Assembly: GCA_964509505.1 (NCBI GenBank)
Contig: CAZDYP010000075.1
Location: forward strand, 1-22,679
Direction of reading: 5' to 3'
DNA from: CAZDYP01 sp964509505
GTDB lineage: Bacteria > Chloroflexota > Anaerolineae > JACRMK01
Length of the DNA stretch: 22,679 bases
Below the pieces are notes generated by a model that made no database searches, had not been told where the DNA came from, and saw only the letters and a program-made list of their open reading frames with translations. Below, in pieces: positions 6,784-14,105 of this stretch. Position 1 is the stretch's first letter; the number at the start of each line of letters is the position of its first letter. Made by a program: the position numbers and the translations under genes.

Positions 6784-7709
6784 GCAAACTGCGGCATCAC
6801 TTCTTCTGCCAACAGTTCCATACTCTCGCGGTCATTCTTGTAGAAGCTACAAATGAACATTTGCGAACCGGCCTGCTCGTAACGCGCGACAAGCTCAACG
6901 GCTTGCGGCACAGTGACGATGAAACCGCGAAAGGGTTCGGGCGCTTGCAAGCGCTCGCGCTTGGCTTTCAAAGCCGCTTCGTCTTTCGCCAAGAGTAAGC
7001 TCGTCAAATTGGTGCGCTCGATTTCATCGTAGTTACGTCTCTCGCGCTCGCAATGTCGCTGCAAAACGTCGAGCTTGTGATGCACGCTTTCAGGATCGCC
7101 AAACAGGTTGCACGCTGTTCCCACGCGCGCGACGACGCGCAACGTGAGCTGCTCGCCGCTGCCGCCAATCATAATGGGCGGATGCGGTTTCTGCACGGGC
7201 TTCGGTTCGAGGATGGCTTGGACGATGTGAAAGTATTTGCCGTGAAACGTCGCGCGCGGCTCTTGCCACATCGTTTTGATCAAGCGCACCGCTTCTTCGA
7301 GTTGAGCGATGCGGCGCGCAGGCTTGGGCGGAAACTCCCAACCATACTGTTTGTATTCGGCGTCGTACCAACCCGCGCCGATGCCGAGCGTCACGCGCCC
7401 ACGACTGATGATGTCCACGCCCGCTGCCATCTTTGCGAGCAATGCAGGATTGCGATACGCCACCGACGAGACAAGCGTCGCCAGACGAATCTTGCTTGTC
7501 ACTGCCGCGAGCGCCGTAATCGCTGTCCAGCCTTCCATGAATGGCTCGTCGGGCGCGCCAACCCACGGAATCTGAATCAGGTGATCCATCACCGAAAACC
7601 ACGCAAAGCCATGCGCCTCAGCCCATTGCGCTTTGCGTCTCACTTCTTCAAAAATATCGTGCGGGTGAGAACTGAACAGCCATGAGGGGTTGTGAATACC
7701 GAATTTCAT
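6780..7709 (-). CDS. LLM-class F420-dependent (luciferase-like) oxidoreductase
   Basis: A 309-residue single-domain TIM-barrel protein of the bacterial luciferase-like monooxygenase family, probably using F420 (or FMN) to oxidise or reduce an unknown small substrate in the cytoplasm. Recognisable stretches are HGFAWFSVMDHLIQIPWVG (34-52), KIRLATLVSSVAYRNPALLAK (73-93), RVTLGIGAGWYDAEYKQYGW (105-124), PKPVQKPHPPIMIGGSGEQL (169-188) and a C-terminal LVARYEQAGSQMFI. It is full length for the family. The start has a strong ribosome site, AAGGAG just upstream of the ATG. The stop TAG (6782-6780) lies at the border of the MITE-like element, so the natural C-terminus may have been altered by a residue or more. 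F420 use is inferred from family, not from a diagnostic residue. Confidence 0.9.
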   Translation of the reverse strand: MKFGIHNPSWLFSSHPHDIFEEVRRKAQWAEAHGFAWFSVMDHLIQIPWVGAPDEPFMEGWTAITALAAVTSKIRLATLVSSVAYRNPALLAKMAAGVDIISRGRVTLGIGAGWYDAEYKQYGWEFPPKPARRIAQLEEAVRLIKTMWQEPRATFHGKYFHIVQAILEPKPVQKPHPPIMIGGSGEQLTLRVVARVGTACNLFGDPESVHHKLDVLQRHCERERRNYDEIERTNLTSLLLAKDEAALKAKRERLQAPEPFRGFIVTVPQAVELVARYEQAGSQMFICSFYKNDRESMELLAEEVMPQFA

Positions 7710-7740
7710 AGAGCTCCTTTTGGGTTAAAAACCTTCAGCG

Positions 7741-7830
7741 TTACGCAGTCGCAACCATTTCATCGCGAAGAAGCGAAGGGCGCGAAGAACAGCAAAAACT
7801 TCTTCGCTTCGTCATGGTTGAACGGCGTAA
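7741..7830. repeat. Intergenic inverted repeat with GCGAAG words
   Basis: The left arm (7741-7778) has TTACGC, CAACCAT and CGCGAAGAAGCGAAG. The right arm (7799-7830) is its near reverse complement, CTTCTTCGCTTCG, ATGGTTG and GCGTAA. The spacer is about 20 bases of further GCGAAG-type words. It lies between two minus-strand genes and contains no ORF. Confidence 0.7.
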
Positions 7831-7883
7831 TACTTATTTATGTCCTTTGCGTGACTTGGTGGCTTTGGGTTGAATGGATTACA

Positions 7884-8972
7884 TTACCACTCAATCCACC
7901 CCGCTATCTCGTAATTATACGTGAACGGCGTGCGCGGCACAGCGGGCCCACTGACGATAATCGGCACGACGCGCGTGCGCAAGCAACCATGCGAGCGAAT
8001 CACCACGTTTTCGCGCGGCGTGGGTAACGAGCCAAACACAACCTCTTCCGTGGACAACACAAACAGGTCGCCAATGCGTTCATGATACAATTGAAATTCG
8101 GTAGCCGCCTCAGCGCGCGTCCACACTGACTCGACGCCACGTTCTGCGCGCAATACAGCTATTGCATCATTCAGTTGCGCCATGTCGTCGAGGAAGATGT
8201 AAGCCGCGCCGCCAAGATTTTGGTGGTGCGCGACGTAGCGGTCTTTGATAATCGGCACGGCGTCGCACACAATTTTTTGCTGCCTTAGGATTTGCCCCAA
8301 GTCGAGCGCGAGCGTTTTCGCGCGCATCCCATGATCCGCCGCCGCCATGACGTTGAACTCGGGCCCCGTGTTGAGGATGTCGCCAATAAGCGCATCGAGC
8401 GTGGCGAGATTTTCTTGCGACTCCGCCGTTTCGGGCGCATACTGGTGCTGCGCGAAATCGGTCAACGTCAGATACATCAAATCGGGCGGGTTGCGCCGAT
8501 ATACTTCGGCTGCCGCGCGACACAGCCAATGATTCACCTCAACCGAGAGAATCGGCGGCGGCGCGCCAAGAGCGTCAGTTATCCATTGTGGCGGCGTCTC
8601 GGCAGAAATCGCGTCGCTCGCGCCGCGCGCAAGCAGCGTGCGGAGTTTGTCTTTCGCAGTGACGACAACCGAACGCTTGCCGTGTTGCGTCGCGCGCTCG
8701 AACAGCGTCGGCGCCAGTATGAAGTCCGCGGACTCCATATAGACGGCTTGCTTCGTCGCGCGGTCGAAGTAGTAGTTCGACGTGATGCCATGCGCTGCCG
8801 GTGGACTCGCGGTGACGATGGAAACGTTGTTGACGTTAGTGACGGCAGGCATCGCGCCGAGACCGATGTGTCGCCAACCGCTGCGACTGAGCGCGTCGAG
8901 CGTCGGCGTTTGACTGGCGGCGAGATATTCGGGACCGATACCGTCTAGACAGAGGATGAGATGGGTATGCAT
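7884..8972 (-). CDS. phnA: Phosphonoacetate hydrolase-like protein (alkaline phosphatase superfamily)
   Basis: A 362-residue member of the alkaline phosphatase superfamily. Its motifs follow phosphonoacetate hydrolase, which splits phosphonoacetate to acetate and phosphate. Expected di-zinc ligands are D10 (LCLDGIG), T45 as nucleophile (PAVTNVNN), D172 and H176 (TDFAQH), D213-H214 (AADHGM) and H328 (IRSHG). The segments SIVTASPPAAHGITSNYYFD (51-70) and VVTAKDKLR (103-111) match the substrate-binding lysines K107 and K109 of the family. It is shorter than the best-known enzymes (about 400 residues). No signal peptide and no phn transport or regulatory gene is adjacent, so a related phosphonate or a phosphodiester is possible as the true substrate. 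The start has no obvious ribosome site. Confidence 0.82.
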   Translation of the reverse strand: MHTHLILCLDGIGPEYLAASQTPTLDALSRSGWRHIGLGAMPAVTNVNNVSIVTASPPAAHGITSNYYFDRATKQAVYMESADFILAPTLFERATQHGKRSVVVTAKDKLRTLLARGASDAISAETPPQWITDALGAPPPILSVEVNHWLCRAAAEVYRRNPPDLMYLTLTDFAQHQYAPETAESQENLATLDALIGDILNTGPEFNVMAAADHGMRAKTLALDLGQILRQQKIVCDAVPIIKDRYVAHHQNLGGAAYIFLDDMAQLNDAIAVLRAERGVESVWTRAEAATEFQLYHERIGDLFVLSTEEVVFGSLPTPRENVVIRSHGCLRTRVVPIIVSGPAVPRTPFTYNYEIAGWIEW

Positions 8973-8998
8973 TGGCAGTAAGTATGTGGAAACAATCT

Positions 8999-9188
8999 AC
9001 ACCCGAAGGCACGAAGGCCCAAAGAAGCACAAAGCCATTTCGCTCAGGTCAAGAAAACATGCGTCAGCGCCGCGCGACCAACAACGTCGAGAACGCCGCC
9101 GCCTCATCGTGTTCCGCCACGCGCGATTTCTGCGCGCGAGCGAGTCATTTTTCTTTGTATCTTCGCGCCCGCGTGGTGTCTTCGTGTT
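8999..9188. repeat. CACGAAG-type inverted repeat between phnA-like gene and ppc
   Basis: The left end reads ACACCCGAAGGCACGAAGGC, then CCAAAGAAGCACAAAG (to 9034). The right end (9151-9188), as reverse complement, reads AACACGAAGACACCACG, then GGCGCGAAGATACAAAGAA. The two ends are inverted, low-complexity relatives enclosing about 115 bases of GC-rich sequence without a convincing gene. It separates divergently transcribed genes, so their promoters must lie in or beside it. Confidence 0.65.
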
Positions 9189-9230
9189 AAAAGTGAAACC
9201 CGGCGTGAGCATACTATAACTGCGTGAAGC

Positions 9231-12044
9231 ATGTCAACTATGGAACTTTCTCAATCTATTCATTGGCTAGGCGAGACGCTCGGACAGGTGTTGCGTGAGC
9301 AAGAATCCATTACAGTGTTCGAGACTGAAGAACAGATTCGCGCCCTCGCCAAAGCACGGCGCGGTGCGCTGGACCACACAAACCTTGCAGGTCCCACAGC
9401 TATGCAAGCGGCAGCGCAACTCGCCGCAGCGGTGGCTGCGCTCGATGTGAACGCAGCGCGCGCGGTGGCTGCGGCGTTCGCGCTCTACTTCGACCTTGTG
9501 AATCTCGCGGAAGAAACCTCACGCGTGCAGACGTTGCGCGAACGTGAACGCGTGCAGCACGACATACCATTGAGCGAATCCATTGCCGCAGCCATCGCGC
9601 AGCTCAAGCAGCAAGGCGTCAGCGCTGAGACGTTAGCGGCGTTGTTGCGCGAGCTGCATATCGAAATCGTCTTGACCGCGCATCCGACCGAAGCGAAGCG
9701 GCGCACCATCCTCTCGAAATTACAGCGTATCGGCGACCTCCTCGGCGCGTTGTATCACACGAACCTGTTGCCGCGCGAAGTGACTGCAATGCGCGCCGCC
9801 TTGCGCAGCGAAATCACCGCCCTCTGGCTCACCGATCGCGCACGCACCGCAAAACCCGCCGTGACAGATGAAGTACGGACAGGGCTCTATTTTGTGGACA
9901 ACGTTTTCTGGGATGTGCTGCCGCGCATCTATGATGATTTGCAGAACGCGCTCACGCAGTATTATCCCACCTTGCCCGCGCCTCAGCGTTGGCTCACGCT
10001 CGCGTCGTGGATAGGCGGCGACCGTGACGGCAACCCCAACGTCACCGTCGCAATCACGGCGGAGACGTTACGCTTGCATCGTGGCCTTGCTGTCGAACAT
10101 CATCGCCGCTCGTTGCAAGAACTGGCGCGACGCTTGAGCTTCAGTGCGCGGCGTGTACCGCCGTCGAATGAATTGCAACAATGGCTCACGGCGCGTCGCC
10201 CATTTTCCGCGCACGCCGCGTATCTCGAAAACCGTTACACGGCTGAACCCTATCGCCTGGCGCTATCGTTGCTCGCCTCTGACCTCGAAGCCGCATCCCA
10301 AGAGGAGGTGACGAAACATCTGCTCGCAACGTATCCGCATCGTGCGCGGCTCACGCTTGCCGAACTGCAAACGCCGTTGATGTTGATTGCGCGTGATGCG
10401 TCAAAACCATTGGCGGATGAAGCTTTACGCAACGCGCAAGCGCAACTCGCCGTATTTGGTTTGCACGCGGTGCGGCTTGATCTGCGCGAAGATTCGTCTC
10501 GCCTCACCGCTGCCTTGGGCGAGCTCTTGCGCGCGCTCAATTTGGATTTGACCTTTGAACAGAACGGGAGCGCTGCGCGGATGGCGACGTTGTTGAAATG
10601 GTTGAGCGAACCGCGCCCGGCCAACCTCACGATGGAGGCAGGCGTAACGCACGACACGAGCGAGACGTGGGCGTTGTTCCGTCTCGTGCAGCGCGCGCAA
10701 AGTGTGTATGGGCGCGAGTTGCTCGGGCCGTTCATCATCTCGATGACGCGCACTCCCGCCGACGTGCTGACGGTGTTGTTACTCGCGCAGTGGGCAGGTT
10801 GCGCCGACGGCTTCTCGATTGTGCCATTGTTCGAGACGCTCGACGACCTTGAGGCTGCGCCGCGCATCTTGTCGGACTTGTTCGCGCTCGACGTATATCG
10901 CGCGCATCTCGCCACGTGCGAGGATGAGCAGATGGTGATGATTGGTTACTCGGACAGCAACAAAGATGGCGGGTATCTCGCGGCGAACTGGGCGTTGTAT
11001 CAGGCGCAAGAAAACATCGCGCGTGTGTGCCAGGCGCAGCGTATCAAGCTCACCTTGTTTCATGGACGCGGCGGCACGGTCGCGCGCGGTGGCGGTCCTG
11101 CCAATCGCGCCATTCGCGCGCAACCTCCGGGCACCGTCGCCGGACGTTTCCGCGTCACCGAACAAGGCGAAACCATCGCTTCGCATTACGCGAATCACGC
11201 GCTCGCGCATCGGCATCTGGAGCAGATTGTCAGCGCGGTGTTGTTGGCAAGTGTGATGGGAGACGGGGGGCGGGAGACGGAAGATGGAGGACAAAGGACG
11301 AGTGATGAACGACGAACGACGAGGGACGAAACAGTGTGGCGCGCGGCGATGGACATGATGGCGGCGACGGCGCACGCGCATTATCGCGCTCTGGTGTATG
11401 AGACGCCGCGCTTCATGGAGTTTTGGCGCGAAGCGACGCCACTCGACGAAATCAGTCGCTTGCGAATTGGCTCGCGCCCAACGACACGACGCGGCGGCAC
11501 ACTAAATGTCTCGCACATTCGCGCGATTCCGTGGGTCTTCTCGTGGATGCAGAGCCGTTTCAATTTGCCGGGTTGGTATGGTTTGGGCACAGCCTTGCAA
11601 GCCTATCGTTCACACCATGCGGAGGCATTGACCGAGTTGCGCGCGATGTACGCGAAGTGGCCCTTCTTCCGCGCATTACTCGACAACACGGAGATGTCGC
11701 TGCTGAAGGCAGATATGGGCATCGCCGCGTTGTATGTGGAGTTGGTGTCTGACCGTGCGCTTGCCGACGAACTCTTCGCGCGCATTCATGACGAGTACGC
11801 GCGCACATGCGCGATGGTGTTGGACGTGACGGGACACGCGGAGCTGATGGACGCCGATCCTGTGATCCAACGCTCGGTGCATTTGCGGAATCCGTACGTT
11901 GACCCGCTCAATTACATTCAAGTGGAGATGCTACGCCGCTTGCGCGCCTTAGCTAATCAAGACGGCGCAGAGGTCGAGGCATTGCGCGAGGTGGTGGTGA
12001 TGACGATTAACGGGATCGCGGCGGGGTTGCGAAACACGGGGTGA
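9231..12044 (+). CDS. ppc: Phosphoenolpyruvate carboxylase
   Basis: A full-length 937-residue PEP carboxylase, the cytoplasmic enzyme that adds bicarbonate to PEP to give oxaloacetate and refills the TCA cycle. Key motifs are present: VLTAHPTEAKRR with catalytic H151, GGDRDGNPNVT (about 262-272), GYSDSNKDGGYLAAN (about 573-587), FHGRGGTVARGGGP with H611 and R613, IGSRPTTR, and the C-terminal VMTINGIAAGLRNTG that contributes to the active site. Between the SAVLLAS helix and WRAAMDMMA, residues about 676-702 are a hydrophilic segment rich in D, R, T, E and G, encoded by repeat-like DNA and probably a surface loop extension. The start could also be the ATG three codons later (9240). It is the only plus-strand gene in its neighbourhood and converges on the toxin-antitoxin pair. 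Confidence 0.97.
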   Translation: MSTMELSQSIHWLGETLGQVLREQESITVFETEEQIRALAKARRGALDHTNLAGPTAMQAAAQLAAAVAALDVNAARAVAAAFALYFDLVNLAEETSRVQTLRERERVQHDIPLSESIAAAIAQLKQQGVSAETLAALLRELHIEIVLTAHPTEAKRRTILSKLQRIGDLLGALYHTNLLPREVTAMRAALRSEITALWLTDRARTAKPAVTDEVRTGLYFVDNVFWDVLPRIYDDLQNALTQYYPTLPAPQRWLTLASWIGGDRDGNPNVTVAITAETLRLHRGLAVEHHRRSLQELARRLSFSARRVPPSNELQQWLTARRPFSAHAAYLENRYTAEPYRLALSLLASDLEAASQEEVTKHLLATYPHRARLTLAELQTPLMLIARDASKPLADEALRNAQAQLAVFGLHAVRLDLREDSSRLTAALGELLRALNLDLTFEQNGSAARMATLLKWLSEPRPANLTMEAGVTHDTSETWALFRLVQRAQSVYGRELLGPFIISMTRTPADVLTVLLLAQWAGCADGFSIVPLFETLDDLEAAPRILSDLFALDVYRAHLATCEDEQMVMIGYSDSNKDGGYLAANWALYQAQENIARVCQAQRIKLTLFHGRGGTVARGGGPANRAIRAQPPGTVAGRFRVTEQGETIASHYANHALAHRHLEQIVSAVLLASVMGDGGRETEDGGQRTSDERRTTRDETVWRAAMDMMAATAHAHYRALVYETPRFMEFWREATPLDEISRLRIGSRPTTRRGGTLNVSHIRAIPWVFSWMQSRFNLPGWYGLGTALQAYRSHHAEALTELRAMYAKWPFFRALLDNTEMSLLKADMGIAALYVELVSDRALADELFARIHDEYARTCAMVLDVTGHAELMDADPVIQRSVHLRNPYVDPLNYIQVEMLRRLRALANQDGAEVEALREVVVMTINGIAAGLRNTG
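11257..11335. repeat. In-frame low-complexity insertion within ppc
   Basis: The DNA is made of G/A-rich words (GGGAGACGGGGGGCGGGAGA; GACGAGTGATGAACGACGAA) unlike the surrounding codon pattern. It encodes GDGGRETEDGGQRTSDERR and following residues at a position where other PEP carboxylases have only a short loop (family knowledge). The word GACGAGTGA recurs in the glycosyltransferase gene at about 18718-18745. Confidence 0.65.
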
Positions 12045-12090
12045 ATAAAACTCTCTACGAAGTCGGTGTAACCGTGCTCGCACGCAGACT

Positions 12091-12116
12091 GCATCCTGAG
12101 CGTAGCCGAAGGATGC
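12091..12116. repeat. Hairpin repeat TCCTGAGCGTAGnCGAAGGA between convergent genes
   Basis: GCATCCT (12091-12097) and AGGATGC (12110-12116) form a 7-bp stem. The 20-mer at 12094-12113 differs from the one at 18383-18402 by one base. It lies between the ends of ppc and the toxin gene and could serve as a bidirectional transcript end, but no T-run is present. Confidence 0.65.
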
Positions 12117-12153
12117 CTACGGGCTGGCTCATCTCACGATGACTGCGAGAGGG

Positions 12154-12486
12154 TTATGACAAAATTAAAAATGAGGCGTGAGGGTCTGCGTAGAATGCTT
12201 CGAGCGCAGCGAAACTTCTACGCAGCAAATTTTCAACAGCCGCTGTTGAGCCATTACCCAATCGTACCCAGACGACTTTAGGCGGATGACCCAACACGAA
12301 ACTACGCTGATGCAAGTCCGAATCCTTTGAGACAATCACCAACTCGTTTGCTTGGGCATATTCCCATACCCGCACATCGTCGGCGTCCTTCAAGCCCACA
12401 TCACGCACATGCACTGATTCGGGAAAAAGGTCAGCCAGCCGCCACACTAATTTGTGTGACAAATTTTCATCGAAGAGCAGTTTCAC
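12154..12486 (-). CDS. DUF5615 PIN-like toxin protein
   Basis: This 110-residue protein matches the DUF5615 PIN-like family, a putative ribonuclease toxin. The N-terminal MKLLFDENLSHKL has the acidic pair D6-E7, ADDVRVWEYAQANELVIVSKD (35-55) is the central conserved block, and D55 and D57 in SKDSD complete the expected metal site. LGNGSTAAVENLLRR is also typical. The start is GTG (12486-12484). Its first base overlaps the antitoxin stop as GTGA, so the two genes share four bases and are probably translationally coupled. RNase activity is inferred from the fold family only. Confidence 0.88.
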   Translation of the reverse strand: MKLLFDENLSHKLVWRLADLFPESVHVRDVGLKDADDVRVWEYAQANELVIVSKDSDLHQRSFVLGHPPKVVWVRLGNGSTAAVENLLRRSFAALEAFYADPHASFLILS

Positions 12487-12710
12487 AGGGCAGGTGCAGC
12501 GGCTAACATGCGTTCACGGTCAGCGGCAAAGGCAATGCACGCCTTCAAGTCCTCACGAGTGAGGTCCGGGAAATCAGCAAGAATTTCCGTCTCGGTCATG
12601 TCGGACGCTAAATATTCCAACACCTCATAAACCGTGATCCGCAGACCGCGAATGCAAGGCTTCCCACCGCGTTTGTTAGGATCAATCGTTATGTAATCAC
12701 GATAGTTCAT
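12483..12710 (-). CDS. DUF433 family antitoxin
   Basis: A 75-residue protein starting MNYRDYITIDPNKRGGKPCI; the frame continues 58 codons upstream into ndh but the family starts here. It shows the DUF433 pattern: ITIDPNKRGGKPCIRGLRIT, VYEVLEYLASDMTETEIL and FPDLTREDLKACIAFAADRE, read as a small winged/HTH-like DNA-binding antitoxin. It ends with TGA overlapping the toxin GTG start. Such DUF433-DUF5615 pairs are widespread putative type II toxin-antitoxin modules, in which the antitoxin presumably represses the operon. Only 32 bases separate it from the ndh stop, so it is either co-transcribed with ndh or has a promoter within the ndh 3' end. Confidence 0.88.
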   Translation of the reverse strand: MNYRDYITIDPNKRGGKPCIRGLRITVYEVLEYLASDMTETEILADFPDLTREDLKACIAFAADRERMLAAAPAL

Positions 12711-12742
12711 AGGTCTAAAGTATAAGCCAAACCGTTTTTTCG

Positions 12743-13993
12743 TCAATGCCCTTTGCTCTCTTGTGTGATGAGACGAATCTGTCGCTCGAACAAGAAATAG
12801 TCGTAAGCCCAGTTGAGCAACACGACCAAGCGGTTGCGAAAGCCAATCAAATACAACAAGTGCAAACCGAGCCATGCCACCCACGCGATGAAGCCCGAGA
12901 GTTTCAAGCCAAACGTCTGCGCCACCGCCGCGCCGCGCCCAATCGTCGCCATCGCGCCCTTGTCCACGTAACGAAATGGTTTGATGGGTTGCCCACGCTC
13001 GCGGCGCGCGATGAGCTGGCCGACGTATGTGCCTTGTTGCATCGCCACGGGCGCCATCAGCGGCAAGGGCTTACCATCCTGTTCGAGATAGGCAAGGTCG
13101 CCAATCACAAACACCTCTGGCTGCGCCGCCAGATTCAATTCAGGTTGCACGACGATGCGCCCACCACGCGCGCGGGGCACATTCGCATCAAATGTATCGG
13201 CGAGCGGCGCCACACGCACACCCGCCGACCAGAACAAGGTGTGCGCGGCGATGGTCGCGCCATCTTTCAGTTGCACTATGCCTTCAGCCGCGCCTGTGAC
13301 GGATGTGTTGAGCATGACCTCGACACCCATATTCTGCAAGCGTCGCTGTGTATAGCGTTGCAATGGTTCGGGCATGGCAAGCAACAAGCTAGGCGCCGCT
13401 TCCGCTAAGATGATACGCACCTCTGCGACGCGCAACTCGGGATAATCGAGGCGCAAGACGTGACGCACAAGTTCCGACAATGCGCCCGCAAACTCAACGC
13501 CCGTGGGACCGCCGCCGACAATGACAAATGTCAGCAAGGCTTTGCGTTTGTCTGCATCGCTTTCTTGCGCCGCGCGCTCGAACATGGTGAGGATGTGATT
13601 CCGCAAGGCGACGGCATCGTTCAGTTGTTTGAGGTCGTAGCTGTGTTGGCGCACGCTGTCCATGCCAAAAAAGTTTGTCGCGCTGCCAGCTGCGATGACA
13701 AGATAATCGTACGACAATGCGCCAGCGCGCGTGATGACTTGGCGTTGCGTGAAGTCAATCTTCGTCACTTCGGTTTGACGAAAGCGCACGCCACGCCAAC
13801 GGCGAATGATGGCGCGAATCGGATACGCAATCGCTTCTTGCTCCAAGCCCGCCGTCGCCACTTGATAGAGCAACGGTTGAAAGAGATGATAGTTTTGACG
13901 GTCGAGCAGCAACACGTCGAAGCCCTGCCCACGCAAGGCTTGGGCGGCGCGCAAGCCGCCGAACCCGACGCCGATGATGATGATGCGTTTCAT
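12743..13993 (-). CDS. ndh: Type II NADH dehydrogenase (NDH-2)
   Basis: A 416-residue FAD/NAD-binding pyridine nucleotide-disulphide oxidoreductase of the NDH-2 type, which passes electrons from NADH to quinone without pumping protons. The FAD Rossmann motif is GVGFGG (8-13), then YHLFQPLLYQVATAGL (35-50), which is highly typical of NDH-2, DYLVIAAGSATNFFG (96-110), the second nucleotide motif VGGGPTGVEFAGAL (159-172) and the FAD-contact VFVIGDLAYL (about 303). The hydrophobic C-terminal third (FIAWVAWLGLHLLYLIGF) should tether it to the membrane face. Full length. The upstream gene lies beyond a short repeat-bearing gap. The toxin-antitoxin pair follows closely downstream. Confidence 0.95.
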   Translation of the reverse strand: MKRIIIIGVGFGGLRAAQALRGQGFDVLLLDRQNYHLFQPLLYQVATAGLEQEAIAYPIRAIIRRWRGVRFRQTEVTKIDFTQRQVITRAGALSYDYLVIAAGSATNFFGMDSVRQHSYDLKQLNDAVALRNHILTMFERAAQESDADKRKALLTFVIVGGGPTGVEFAGALSELVRHVLRLDYPELRVAEVRIILAEAAPSLLLAMPEPLQRYTQRRLQNMGVEVMLNTSVTGAAEGIVQLKDGATIAAHTLFWSAGVRVAPLADTFDANVPRARGGRIVVQPELNLAAQPEVFVIGDLAYLEQDGKPLPLMAPVAMQQGTYVGQLIARRERGQPIKPFRYVDKGAMATIGRGAAVAQTFGLKLSGFIAWVAWLGLHLLYLIGFRNRLVVLLNWAYDYFLFERQIRLITQESKGH

Positions 13994-14055
13994 TTTTTAC
14001 GCTCAGGAACAAACTAAACCCCAAGACACTCAACTTCACAAAAACTCGCAGGTGT

Positions 14056-14100
14056 TTGCTTCGCGCCTTTGTGAAATCTTTGCGCCTTGGCGTTGCAAGG
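14056..14100. repeat. Low-complexity TTTGCGCC/TTCGCGCC repeat block
   Basis: TTGCTTCGCGCCTTTGTGAA followed by ATCTTTGCGCCTTGGCG belongs to the same degenerate word family as the blocks near 3430, 3850, 7760, 9000 and 9170. It fills most of the gap between the PTPS-related gene stop and the ndh start. TTCACAAA at 14035-14042 and TTTGTGAA at about 14069-14076 could pair. Confidence 0.5.
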
Positions 14101-14105
14101 TTAGG

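Noticed and set aside
11257..11335. Frameshift or pseudogene in ppc
   Set aside because: The frame stays open on both sides, and the downstream motifs IGSRPTTR and the C-terminal RNTG are in the same frame as the upstream catalytic motifs.
12483..12884. 133-codon reading of the antitoxin gene from 12884
   Set aside because: The first 58 codons overlap the 3' end of ndh and have no family similarity. The DUF433 domain starts at the ATG at 12710.
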